Below are positions 8,647 through 16,227 of a DNA stretch of 32,305 nt, in pieces. The stretch is from Streptomyces sp. WAC06614 (lineage in GTDB: Bacteria > Actinomycetota > Actinomycetes > Streptomycetales > Streptomycetaceae), in the NCBI RefSeq assembly GCF_003949795.1, contig NZ_RPRY01000048.1:1-32305 (forward strand), written 5' to 3'. A program made the translations under genes and the position numbers. A model generated the notes under the pieces. The model was not told the DNA's origin. It searched no databases and saw nothing but the letters and a program-made list of their open reading frames with translations. How positions within the stretch are numbered: position 1 is the first letter of the stretch; every line of letters begins with the position of its first letter.

Positions 8647-9408
8647 ATGGCGCAGCAGCCGGCACCGATCCCCGCGGAGCGCCTGGACCTCGCCCTGCCA
8701 CCGCTCCTGGACACCGCCGAGGAGGAGCGCACACACCGCAAGGAGCGCCTGGTCCAGGCCCTGCGGGTGTTCGCCGAACGGGGCCTGGACGAGGGCGTCG
8801 AGGGCCATCTGAGCGCGCGGGACCCGGAGTATAGCGACTGCTACTGGGTCAACCCCTTCGCCCTGTCATTCACCCGTGTCACGCCCGGGGACCTGCTCCT
8901 GGTCGACGGCGGGGGCCGCGTCCTGCACGGGACCCGCCGGGTGAACCAGCTCGCGTTCGCCGTCCACGCCGCCGTCCACCGGGCCCGTCCCGAGGTCGTC
9001 GCCGTCGCCCACGTCCCCACCGTCCACGGCCGCGCCCTGGCCGCGCTCGGCGAGGGACTCGCCCCGCTCAGCCAGGAGGCCTGCGCCTTCTACGAGGACC
9101 ACGCGGTCCTCGACCGGTACGCCGAGCCCGTGGACTGCGGGGCGGTGGCCCGCGCGCTGGGCGGACACAAGGCGCTGCTGCTGCGCGGACGCGGGGTGCT
9201 GACCGTAGGGGCGTACGTGGACGCGGCGGCCTGGTGGCTGCTGGCGATGGAGCGCGCGGCCGAGATCCAGCTCCTGGCGCGGGCCGCCGGAAAGCCCCGC
9301 CCGGCGGATCACCGCAGTGCCCTCGCCACCCGCGAGCGGTTCGGGACGGACCTGGCGGCCTGGGTCAACTTCCAGCCCCTGCGGCAGCGCGTCGCGTCAA
9401 CCCCGTGA
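8647..9408 (+). CDS. Class II aldolase/adducin-fold protein with a degenerate metal site
   Basis: The protein has 253 residues; the ATG at 8647 has AGGAGA 4 bases upstream. The adducin/FucA fold is recognisable from the N-terminal helix, GVEGHLSARDP, F-x-x-VTP-x-DLLLVD, RPEVVAVAH and LLLRGRGVLTVG. Classical members bind zinc through H-x-H plus a distal His in NHG and use a Glu before the first helix-His. Here the H-x-H is AHVP (His122 kept, Pro124 instead of His). NHG is GRG (Arg182), and the catalytic Glu position is Ala or Leu. The protein is therefore probably not an aldolase and may be a binding or structural protein, as adducin is. Neighbours give no pathway clue. Confidence 0.75.
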   Translation: MAQQPAPIPAERLDLALPPLLDTAEEERTHRKERLVQALRVFAERGLDEGVEGHLSARDPEYSDCYWVNPFALSFTRVTPGDLLLVDGGGRVLHGTRRVNQLAFAVHAAVHRARPEVVAVAHVPTVHGRALAALGEGLAPLSQEACAFYEDHAVLDRYAEPVDCGAVARALGGHKALLLRGRGVLTVGAYVDAAAWWLLAMERAAEIQLLARAAGKPRPADHRSALATRERFGTDLAAWVNFQPLRQRVASTP

Positions 9409-9485
9409 TCCGTCAATCACCCGCTCTGACATCGTGCGCAATCCGGAGCACTGCCGCAGTGGTGCACAATTCGCTGGCATTGCCC

Positions 9486-9508
9486 GGTAGTTGCATCAGG
9501 TAGTTGCA
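9486..9508 (+). repeat. Direct repeat upstream of the six-TM gene
   Basis: GGTAGTTGCA occurs at 9486-9495 and 9499-9508, a 13-base period, with a partial third copy (GGTAGTGAG) from 9510. It lies 26-48 bases before the GTG at 9534, where an operator could sit. Confidence 0.6.
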
Positions 9509-9533
9509 CGGTAGTGAGAGAGGCGGCACGCAC

Positions 9534-10799
9534 GTGGCTGTCCAAGAGATCCACCGAAGTACGCACGGCGGCGGCTGCACCTGCGACGACTGCCCGCACG
9601 GCGCCCGCGAGGGCCACCGCCGCGCGGTCGCCGCGTTCCTGGAACGGCGCGACGCGCTCGCCGCCGGCCAGGGGCTGCCCGCCGCCGTGGCCCGCTCCGC
9701 CGGGGCCTCCCGGCAGTGGGTCTCCGACGAGCTGACCCTCTCCGCCCGTACCGTCGCCGACCGGGGCCGCGAGGCCGGCCACTCCTGGCTGCACGTGCTC
9801 TCCCGCCGGGCGGTGCTGGCCGTCTGGGTCGCCGCGGGCGTGCTGCTGGTCGTCCAGGTCGCCACCGCGCTCGGCACCGGCTGGAGCGCCGCCCGGACCG
9901 CCGGGCTGCTGGCCGCCGTGATGCTGGCCGGGCTGCTGACGGTCGCCGCCCGCGCCCAGACCCTGCGCGGCGGACTGCTCGCCCCGGTGGTCGGCGAGGA
10001 CAACCGGCTGTCCACCTCCAAGGCCGTTGCCTGCGCCTGGCTGCTGGTCACCGCGTTCGCGGCGCTGCTGCCCGCGCTGCGGCTGGCCGCCTCCCGGCCC
10101 GGCCCCGAGCGCGACGCCCTCTACGCGGGCCTGGACCTGTGGCGGGCGGTGCCGCTGCTGACCGCGGTCGCGCTGACCTCGGGCGTGGCGGTCGTGGTCC
10201 GCCGGGTGGTCAGCGTACGGATCATGCGCCAGCGGCTGCAGAAGCTGCCCGCCGACCGCCCGCGCGGCGCGGACCTGCTGACCGACGACGCCGGCCGCGG
10301 CAGCTTCGCCGACGCCCAGTACGTGCTCGTCTCCACCGTGGTGCTGGCGTACGCGGTGGTCTCGCTGGCCCGCTTCGCCGACCGGCTGCCCCGGCTGCCG
10401 TGGTCGCTGGCGCTGCTGGTGGCCCTCTCCGCGACCGTGTACCTGGCCGCCAAGTACGCCGAGGGCAGCCGCCCGCTGGTCCTGTCCGTGGTCCGCACCC
10501 GGGAACGGGGCGACCTGGACTCCGCCGTGCGCACCGGCGACGACATCGAGATCCGCGGGGTGGGGTTCGTCCCGCCCGGGGCCCAGACCCCCGAGATGCT
10601 GGCCCGGCTGGTGGTGCGGATCGGCACCGTGCACGTGCACGTACCGCTGGTCCCGGTGGCCGGCGGGTTCGCCAGCCCGTCGGACACCGTGCTGACCGTG
10701 CCGGTGCCCGCCGACGTCGAACCGGGACGCATCGACATCCAGGTGGTCACCGCCGCCGGGGTGGAATCCAACCGCTGCACCATCGACGTGACCGAATGA
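9534..10799 (+). CDS. Membrane protein with N-terminal Cys motif, six TM helices and C-terminal beta domain
   Basis: The protein has 421 residues and I do not recognise it as a named family. The GTG at 9534 is preferred because GAGAGG precedes it. The N-terminus has GGCTCDDCPHG, a possible metal-binding Cys cluster, then a helical part including LPAAVARSAGASRQWVSDEL that could be a helix-turn-helix. Six hydrophobic helices follow (from VLAVWVAAGVLL to LALLVALSATVYLAAKY). The last 100 residues form a beta-rich domain starting with a charged TGDDIEIRGVGF stretch, like the opening of IPT/TIG immunoglobulin-like domains. If the six helices all cross, this domain lies on the same side as the N-terminus. 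The DoxX gene follows after 18 bases, suggesting an operon. Confidence 0.75.
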   Translation: MAVQEIHRSTHGGGCTCDDCPHGAREGHRRAVAAFLERRDALAAGQGLPAAVARSAGASRQWVSDELTLSARTVADRGREAGHSWLHVLSRRAVLAVWVAAGVLLVVQVATALGTGWSAARTAGLLAAVMLAGLLTVAARAQTLRGGLLAPVVGEDNRLSTSKAVACAWLLVTAFAALLPALRLAASRPGPERDALYAGLDLWRAVPLLTAVALTSGVAVVVRRVVSVRIMRQRLQKLPADRPRGADLLTDDAGRGSFADAQYVLVSTVVLAYAVVSLARFADRLPRLPWSLALLVALSATVYLAAKYAEGSRPLVLSVVRTRERGDLDSAVRTGDDIEIRGVGFVPPGAQTPEMLARLVVRIGTVHVHVPLVPVAGGFASPSDTVLTVPVPADVEPGRIDIQVVTAAGVESNRCTIDVTE

Positions 10800-10817
10800 T
10801 CGGGGTAGACATGGTCC

Positions 10818-11363
10818 GTGACCCGAACTGACGTCTCCTCCTCCGGTCCGGCCGATCCGGCGGACCGGACCGCACGCACCGCCCGCGCCGTCCCGGCCGG
10901 GCTCAAGGACCGGGCCGCCCGGTACGCGCTGCTGCCGCTGCGGATCTTCCTCGGCGTGACCTTCGTGTACGCGGGTCTGGACAAGCTCACCGACTCCGCG
11001 TTCCTGTCCGCCTCCGGCCCGGGCTCGATCGGTGACCTGATGCACGGGGTCCGGGACACCTCCGCCGTGCCGGCCCTGGTGGACCTGGCCCTGAAGGCCC
11101 CGGTCGGCTTCGCCGTCGTGCTGGCCGTCGGGGAGCTCCTGGTCGGCCTCGGCACGCTGGCCGGGGTGTGGGCCCGGCTCGCGGCCGCGGGCGGGGCGCT
11201 GATCTCGCTCAGCCTGTGGCTGACCGTCTCCTGGTCGGCCACCCCGTACTACTACGGCAACGACCTGGTCTACCTGATGGCCTGGCTGCCGCTGGTCATG
11301 GCCGGCGCGCCCTACCTGTCGCTGTCGGAGCTCCGGTCGCGGCGGTCGCGCCGGACCGCGTAG
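10818..11363 (+). CDS. DoxX family membrane protein
   Basis: The protein has 181 residues with four membrane helices: LLPLRIFLGVTFVYAGLDKL, FAVVLAVGELLVGLGTLAGV, ALISLSLWLTVSW and LVYLMAWLPLVMAGAP. The pattern R-I-x-x-G-x-x-F-x-x-AG-x-x-K in helix 1 and the GE in helix 2 are typical of DoxX/thiosulfate:quinone reductase-like proteins. These are linked to redox or sulfur stress in actinobacteria, although the exact reaction is often unknown. The start is the GTG at 10818. The last 52 bases overlap the convergent small membrane protein gene. Confidence 0.8.
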   Translation: MTRTDVSSSGPADPADRTARTARAVPAGLKDRAARYALLPLRIFLGVTFVYAGLDKLTDSAFLSASGPGSIGDLMHGVRDTSAVPALVDLALKAPVGFAVVLAVGELLVGLGTLAGVWARLAAAGGALISLSLWLTVSWSATPYYYGNDLVYLMAWLPLVMAGAPYLSLSELRSRRSRRTA

Positions 11364-11533
11364 GTCACCAGGCCCACCAGCGCCGCCAGGCACAGACCGC
11401 CGACGGCCATGGGGACCACCGCGTACCACGCCAGGTCCAGCTCACCGCTCGCGTCGAGCAGGTACAGCACTCCGGCGCAGGTCAGGACCAGGCCCGCCAG
11501 CAGCCGTCCCGGCTGGAACTCATGACGCCGCAC
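11312..11533 (-). CDS. Small two-TM membrane protein coupled to the PspC gene
   Basis: The protein has 73 residues. The GTG at 11533 is chosen because GGAGG lies 6 bases upstream, which gives a 14-base overlap with the end of the PspC gene and suggests translational coupling. Two hydrophobic helices (LLAGLVLTCAGVLYLLD and YAVVPMAVGGLCLAALVGLVTYAV) are followed by a tail of alternating Arg, Asp and Ser. The family is not recognised. Its position suggests an accessory to the PspC envelope-stress locus. The 3' end runs 52 bases into the convergent DoxX gene. Confidence 0.7.
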   Translation of the reverse strand: MRRHEFQPGRLLAGLVLTCAGVLYLLDASGELDLAWYAVVPMAVGGLCLAALVGLVTYAVRRDRRDRSSDSDR

Positions 11534-12830
11534 GGGCCACCTCCACCTGTCCCACACCCGTCCGCAGGTGCAGCTCGATCGTTCCGCCGGCCTCGGTGCC
11601 GGGCTCGGGCGGCAGCTCCGCCCGCTGGCTCTGTCCGTGCACGCCCTGGATGCGGTCGGCGCGCTCGCCGGGCAGCTGTACGTCGCCCACCCGGATCGCG
11701 ATGTCCGCCCGGGTGGTGACCTCGCGCGGCACGATCACCCGGAGCTTGCCCGCGTCCAGCGAGGCCCGCACCGCGAGCGTGGTGCCCCGGGGCACGTCGA
11801 GGTGGCTGAGGTCCAGCGTGGCCAGGCCCGTGCCCGCCTCGTACGACGGCCGGACCTCGGACACCGCCGCCGGGCGCCAGTCCACCCGGCCCCAGTCGGT
11901 GCCGATGTCCCGCGGCATGACCGCCGCGCCCGCCAGCAGACCGGCGGTGACCAACGACAGCAGGATCGTGCCGAAGCCGGTCCGGCCCTTGACCGAGCTG
12001 ACCACCAGACCCAGGCCGAACACGGCCAGCGCCGAGGCGAAGGCGACCTGGAGGGCGAAGCCCAGCGGATGGTCCTCCCACACGGCGGCGCCCGAGACGA
12101 GCGCGGCCAGCAGCGCCAGCACGAACACCCGCCCGCCGATCCCGCCGCCCCGCGGGCGCCGCACGGGCACGGAGCCCGGCCGGCCGCCCGGCTCCCGGCC
12201 GGCGGCGGCCCCGGCCGCTTCGGGCTCGGGCCCCCACAGGTAGCCGGTGCCCACCGGGCCGGTCGTGCCGTCCTTGACCAGCGGGTCGCGCCACCAGGAG
12301 GGGCCGCCGGGCACCGGTGGCGCCTGCGTCTCCGGCGGCGGTTCGGCCCGGTGCCGCTCCCGCGCCTCCGGGCCCCGGCCCTCGTCCTCGCCCTCGGGCG
12401 CGGCGGCCCGGCGCCGCTGGGAGTGGTACGCCGCGGCGGACACGGCCAGGATCACCAGGAGGGAGAAGCCGCCGAGGCCCCCGTTGTCCAGCATCGACAG
12501 GAACAGGGCGCAGCCGACCAGAGCGGCGAGCAGCGCGGCGAGGGTGCCGCCCTCGACCCGGCCGCTCAGCAGCTTCCTCGCCTCGTTGTCCTCCTCGCCG
12601 TCCTGCGGCACCAGCAGCCAGGCGAAGCCGTAGAAGATCAGACCGACGCCGCCGGTCACCGCGAGCACGCCGAGCACGATCCGGAACACCACCGGGTCGA
12701 GGGCGAAGTACCGCCCGAGCCCCCCGCACACGCCGGCGACGACGTGGTTGCGCTTGCTGCGGCGCAGCGGGGGCCGGTCGGCGGGCGGGGGCGGCGCATC
12801 GGCCGCCGGGCTCTGGTGGACGTCGGTCAT
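11520..12830 (-). CDS. PspC-domain membrane protein with C-terminal beta-repeat (toastrack/DUF4097-like) domain
   Basis: The protein has 436 residues. The ATG at 12830 (MTDVHQ) is used; an ATG at 12839 is also possible, and neither has a strong ribosome binding site. The PspC domain at about 22-78 contains VAGVCGGLGRYFALDP and the helix IVLGVLAVTGGVGLIFYGFAW. More helices follow, then a Pro/Glu-rich linker, then three helices and a C-terminal domain rich in short beta repeats (AGKLRVIVP, VGDVQLPG, GVGQVEVA). Domains of this kind occur in LiaF/DUF4097 envelope-stress proteins. It is divergent from a kinase that also begins with a PspC domain, so the two probably sense the same signal. The small gene downstream overlaps its end. 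Confidence 0.85.
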   Translation of the reverse strand: MTDVHQSPAADAPPPPADRPPLRRSKRNHVVAGVCGGLGRYFALDPVVFRIVLGVLAVTGGVGLIFYGFAWLLVPQDGEEDNEARKLLSGRVEGGTLAALLAALVGCALFLSMLDNGGLGGFSLLVILAVSAAAYHSQRRRAAAPEGEDEGRGPEARERHRAEPPPETQAPPVPGGPSWWRDPLVKDGTTGPVGTGYLWGPEPEAAGAAAGREPGGRPGSVPVRRPRGGGIGGRVFVLALLAALVSGAAVWEDHPLGFALQVAFASALAVFGLGLVVSSVKGRTGFGTILLSLVTAGLLAGAAVMPRDIGTDWGRVDWRPAAVSEVRPSYEAGTGLATLDLSHLDVPRGTTLAVRASLDAGKLRVIVPREVTTRADIAIRVGDVQLPGERADRIQGVHGQSQRAELPPEPGTEAGGTIELHLRTGVGQVEVARAAS

Positions 12831-12894
12831 GTGTCCCATGGTGACGGGCGGGACGGCGCACTTGTACCGGGCCCTACCCTGGCGCAACCCTGAT

Positions 12895-12919
12895 ATCCCC
12901 CCGTCCGAAGTGGGGGGAT
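12895..12919. promoter_or_regulatory. Palindrome between the divergent PspC genes
   Basis: ATCCCCCC (12895-12902) and GGGGGGAT (12912-12919) are perfect inverted arms around 9 bases. CCCTGAT also occurs at 12888-12894 and 12921-12927, flanking the site. The position between two divergent promoters suits an operator for the response regulator or another factor. Confidence 0.5.
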
Positions 12920-12962
12920 GCCCTGATGCCCGGGTCCCGGCCGCCGTGTGACCATCGGGTAC

Positions 12963-14255
12963 ATGCCCGTAGCCGCAGCACCCCGCCCCCCGCTCGCCCC
13001 CGAACCCGAGGACCAGCCCCAGCGCCGGCTCTACCGGAGCGCCGACGGGCGGATGCTGGGCGGGGTCGCGCGCGGGCTCGCCGGGCACCTGGGGCTGCCG
13101 GTGGTCTGGGTCCGGCTGGCGTTCCTCGGCCTGTTCATGTTCGGCGACGGGCTCGGGGTGCTGCTGTACGCCGCGTTCTGGGTCTTCGTCCCGCTCGGCG
13201 TCGGCGGGACCACCTCGCCCCGCCCGTACGCCGACGTCCTCTCCCAGGGCCGGCAGCTGCTGCGCAAGCCCGACCGGCGGCAGTTCGTCCCGCTGCTGGT
13301 GCTCGTCGTCAGCGTGGCCGTCTTCCTCGGCAAGGTGAAGATCGGCGGCGACTCCGCCCGCTACGCCTGGCCGGTCCTCCTCGTCGGCGCCGGTGTGGTG
13401 CTGGTGTGGCGGCAGGCCGACAACGCCCGCAAGCAGAACTGGATGTCCGCCTCCGACCGCAACGCCCGGCTGCTCCAGCTCGGACGCACGCTGGCGGGGG
13501 TCGTCCTGGTCGGTGTCGGACTCACCGTGTTCCTCGTCGTCCGCGGCTCCGCCGCCCAGCTCGGCAACGTCCTGACCGCCACCCTCGCCGTCCTGGTCGG
13601 CGTCGCGCTGCTCGCCGGCCCCTGGCTGATCCGGATGACCCAGGACCTCTCCGAGGAGCGCCTGATGCGCATCCGCGCCCAGGAGCGCGCCGAGGTGGCC
13701 GCCCACGTACACGACTCCGTGCTGCACACCCTCACCCTGATCCAGCGCAACGCCGAGGACGTCGGCGAGGTGCGCCGGCTGGCCCGGGCCCAGGAGCGCG
13801 AGCTGCGCAACTGGCTGTACAAGCCCGAGGGCACCGGCAAGGACGAGGCCGAGGAGCCGGCCACCCTCGCCGAGGCGGTCAAGCGGGCCGCCGCCGAGGT
13901 CGAGGACCTGCACGGGGTGCAGATCGAGGTCGTGGTCGTCGGCGACTGCCCGCTCGACGAGAGGCTCGGCGCCCAGGTCCAGGCCGCGCGCGAGGCGATG
14001 GTCAACGCCGCCAAGTACGGTGGCGAGGGCGGGCCGGTGCAGGTCTTCGCGGAGGTGGAGGGCCGTACGGTCTTCGTGTCCGTACGGGACCGGGGGCCGG
14101 GCTTCGACATCGACGCGGTACCGGCCGACCGCATGGGCGTACGAGAATCGATCATCGGCCGGATGCAACGCAACGGCGGCACCGCACGACTGCGGGCCGC
14201 GGCGGGCGGCGGTACGGAAGTCGAGCTGGAGATGGAGAGGGCGGGCACGCAATGA
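12963..14255 (+). CDS. PspC-domain sensor histidine kinase
   Basis: The protein has 430 residues from the ATG at 12963; a GTG at 12948 would add five residues. A PspC domain at about 20-82 (MLGGVARGLAGHLGLPVVWVR) is followed by membrane helices near 108-122, 136-150, 177-192 and 203-222. The HisKA_3 dimerisation motif ERAEVAAHVHDSVLHTL carries the likely phosphoacceptor His250. The ATPase domain has the N-box AREAMVNAAKY (Asn348) and VRDRGPGFD (374-382). It is the NarL-type kinase partner of the next gene, with which it overlaps by 4 bases (ATGA). The PspC sensor suggests membrane stress as the stimulus. Confidence 0.93.
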   Translation: MPVAAAPRPPLAPEPEDQPQRRLYRSADGRMLGGVARGLAGHLGLPVVWVRLAFLGLFMFGDGLGVLLYAAFWVFVPLGVGGTTSPRPYADVLSQGRQLLRKPDRRQFVPLLVLVVSVAVFLGKVKIGGDSARYAWPVLLVGAGVVLVWRQADNARKQNWMSASDRNARLLQLGRTLAGVVLVGVGLTVFLVVRGSAAQLGNVLTATLAVLVGVALLAGPWLIRMTQDLSEERLMRIRAQERAEVAAHVHDSVLHTLTLIQRNAEDVGEVRRLARAQERELRNWLYKPEGTGKDEAEEPATLAEAVKRAAAEVEDLHGVQIEVVVVGDCPLDERLGAQVQAAREAMVNAAKYGGEGGPVQVFAEVEGRTVFVSVRDRGPGFDIDAVPADRMGVRESIIGRMQRNGGTARLRAAAGGGTEVELEMERAGTQ

Positions 14256-14938
14256 GCGAGGCAGACGGCGCGGCGGACCGGCGGGTCCGGGTGGTGCTCG
14301 TCGACGACCACCGCATGTTCCGCACCGGGGTGCAGGCGGAGATCGGCGACACCGGGCGCACCGGGGTCGAGGTGGTCGGCGAGGCGGCCGACGTGGACCA
14401 GGCGGTCACGGTCATCACGGCCACCCGCCCCGAGGTGGTGCTCCTGGACGTGCACCTGCCGGGCGGCGGCGGGGTCGAGGTGCTGCGCCGGTGCGCCCCG
14501 CTGATGGCGGCGGCCGAGCAGCCGGTGCGTTTCCTGGCGCTGTCGGTCTCCGACGCGGCCGAGGACGTCATCGGGGTGATCCGGGGCGGGGCCCGCGGCT
14601 ACGTCACCAAGACCATCACCGGCGCCGACCTGGTCGACTCGATCTTCCGGGTGCAGGACGGGGACGCGGTGTTCTCGCCGCGGCTGGCGGGCTTCGTGCT
14701 CGACGCCTTCGCCTCCACGGACGCGCCGCCGGTGGACGAGGACCTCGACCGGCTGACCCAGCGCGAGCGGGAGGTGCTGCGGCTGATCGCGCGCGGCTAC
14801 GCGTACAAGGAGATCGCCAAGCAGCTCTTCATCTCCGTCAAGACGGTCGAGTCGCACGTCTCGGCGGTGCTGCGCAAGCTCCAGCTCTCCAACCGGCACG
14901 AGCTGACCCGCTGGGCGACGGCGCGCCGACTGGTGTGA
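14252..14938 (+). CDS. NarL/LuxR-family response regulator
   Basis: The protein has 228 residues. The receiver domain has acidic residues Asp18 and Asp19 in LVDDH, phosphoacceptor Asp66 in VVLLDVHLP, and Lys120 in GYVTK. The LuxR-type helix-turn-helix runs from about 157 to 211 (LTQREREVLRLIARG to FISVKTVESHVSAVLRKL). It starts inside the kinase stop codon (ATGA overlap), so production is coupled to that of its kinase. Likely targets are its own divergent promoter region and envelope genes, by analogy with PspC-linked systems. Confidence 0.95.
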   Translation: MSEADGAADRRVRVVLVDDHRMFRTGVQAEIGDTGRTGVEVVGEAADVDQAVTVITATRPEVVLLDVHLPGGGGVEVLRRCAPLMAAAEQPVRFLALSVSDAAEDVIGVIRGGARGYVTKTITGADLVDSIFRVQDGDAVFSPRLAGFVLDAFASTDAPPVDEDLDRLTQREREVLRLIARGYAYKEIAKQLFISVKTVESHVSAVLRKLQLSNRHELTRWATARRLV

Positions 14939-14974
14939 CGGGCGTGGCCGGCCGACGGCTGTGGCCCGCCGGCA

Positions 14975-15012
14975 GGTGTGACGGGTGTGACCGGTGTTTC
15001 CTGAGGTGTGAC
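14975..15012 (+). repeat. Spaced GGTGTGAC repeats after the response regulator
   Basis: GGTGTGAC occurs at 14975, 14984 and 15005, with a degenerate GGTGTTTC at 14993; the first three starts are 9 bases apart. The last copies form part of the hairpin at 14997-15027. Confidence 0.7.
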
Positions 15013-15027
15013 TGACACCGCAGGAAA
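14997..15027 (+). terminator. Terminator of the two-component operon
   Basis: TTTCCTGAGGTGT (14997-15009) and ACACCGCAGGAAA (15015-15027) pair over 13 bp with one mismatch and a 5-base loop, about 60 bases after the stop codon. Confidence 0.65.
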
Positions 15028-15071
15028 GCGGTGCAACCCGGGCCGGGCCGGGGCGCCTCTTGGGTGGCGTG

Positions 15072-16175
15072 ATGAGCCTGACGGGGACCCCTTTCTTCGC
15101 GACGGCGGCCGCGCTGACCGTGGCCGCCGTCGTGCTGCCGCTGGCCGTGTGGAGCAAGGTGCGCGGCCCCGCCGTCGTCCGCGTGCTGCTGCGCGCCCTG
15201 ATGGTGGTCCTGGCCCAGGTCACGGCCGTGGCCCTGGTGTTCGTCGCGGTCAACCGGGCCGAGAACTTCTACGCCTCCTGGGACGACCTGCTCGGCACCG
15301 GCCGCTACGTGAACGCGGCCGAGGACCTCGGCCCGGACGGGCTCGGCGGCAAGAAGCCCGAGGCGCAGCCGAAGGTCCTCCAGGAGTTCCGTCCGGTGGA
15401 CGAGCTCGGCGGGCGGGTGCGGCAGACCGAACTCGACGGCAAGGTCTCCGGGGTCAAGGGCGAGGTCTTCGTGTGGCTGCCGCCCCAGTACGACGACCCG
15501 GCCTGGAAGGACCGCACCTTCCCCGTCGTCGAGCTGATCCCCGGCGTGCCGGGGACGGGCAAGTCGTGGTTCCAGGGGCTCAAGGTGCACCAGCACCTGG
15601 AGCCGCTGATGCGCAGCGGAAAGATCCAGCCGTTCGTGCTGGTCTCACCGCGCACCATGCTCCTCGGGAGCGCCGACACCGGCTGCGCCAACCTCCCCGG
15701 CAAGGTCAACGCGGACAGCTGGCTGAGCGTCGACGTCCGCAAGATGGTCGTGGACAACTTCCGGGTCCGTCCCGACGCCGCCTCCTGGGGCGTCGCCGGC
15801 TACTCGGCCGGCGCCTACTGCGCCGCCAAGCTGGCCATCTCCCACCCCGACCGCTACAGCGCCGCCGTCTCCCTCTCCGGCTACAACGACCCCGGCCAGG
15901 AGCCCGCCTCGCTGGTCGGCCAGGACCCGGAGCTGCGCCGCACGCACAACCTGGTCGCCCTGCTGACGGCCGCGCCGGCCCCGCCGCCGGTGTCGCTGTG
16001 GATGTCGGGCGCCCAGGCCGACGGCTACGCGTCCGGCCTGGACCTGCAGAAGGCGGCGCGGCAGCCGACCGCGGTGCACGCGGAGAGGGTGCAGGGCGGG
16101 CACAACATCGAGACGTGGGTGCGGCAGCTCCCGCAGACGTTCACCTGGCTGAGCGGGCTGCTCAAGGCGGGCTGA
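15072..16175 (+). CDS. Membrane-anchored esterase D / antigen 85-like alpha/beta hydrolase
   Basis: The protein has 367 residues. The ATG at 15072 is preceded by GGGTGG; a TTG at 15060 and a GTG at 15069 lie in the same frame. Two N-terminal helices (about 8-27 and 37-60) should place the catalytic domain outside the cell. The fold shows FPVVELIPGVPG, nucleophile Ser245 in GYSAGAY, and His344 in QGGHNIETW. The S-x-G elbow and the PQTFTWLSGLL ending are typical of the esterase D/mycolyltransferase family. The substrate is unknown; Streptomyces make no mycolic acids, so a cell-wall or lipid ester is more likely than mycolate. Confidence 0.82.
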   Translation: MSLTGTPFFATAAALTVAAVVLPLAVWSKVRGPAVVRVLLRALMVVLAQVTAVALVFVAVNRAENFYASWDDLLGTGRYVNAAEDLGPDGLGGKKPEAQPKVLQEFRPVDELGGRVRQTELDGKVSGVKGEVFVWLPPQYDDPAWKDRTFPVVELIPGVPGTGKSWFQGLKVHQHLEPLMRSGKIQPFVLVSPRTMLLGSADTGCANLPGKVNADSWLSVDVRKMVVDNFRVRPDAASWGVAGYSAGAYCAAKLAISHPDRYSAAVSLSGYNDPGQEPASLVGQDPELRRTHNLVALLTAAPAPPPVSLWMSGAQADGYASGLDLQKAARQPTAVHAERVQGGHNIETWVRQLPQTFTWLSGLLKAG

Positions 16176-16227
16176 GCGCCGGAGCGCCGGCTCGGGCGGG
16201 GTGGCGGAGGCCGGGCCGGGCAGCGGC

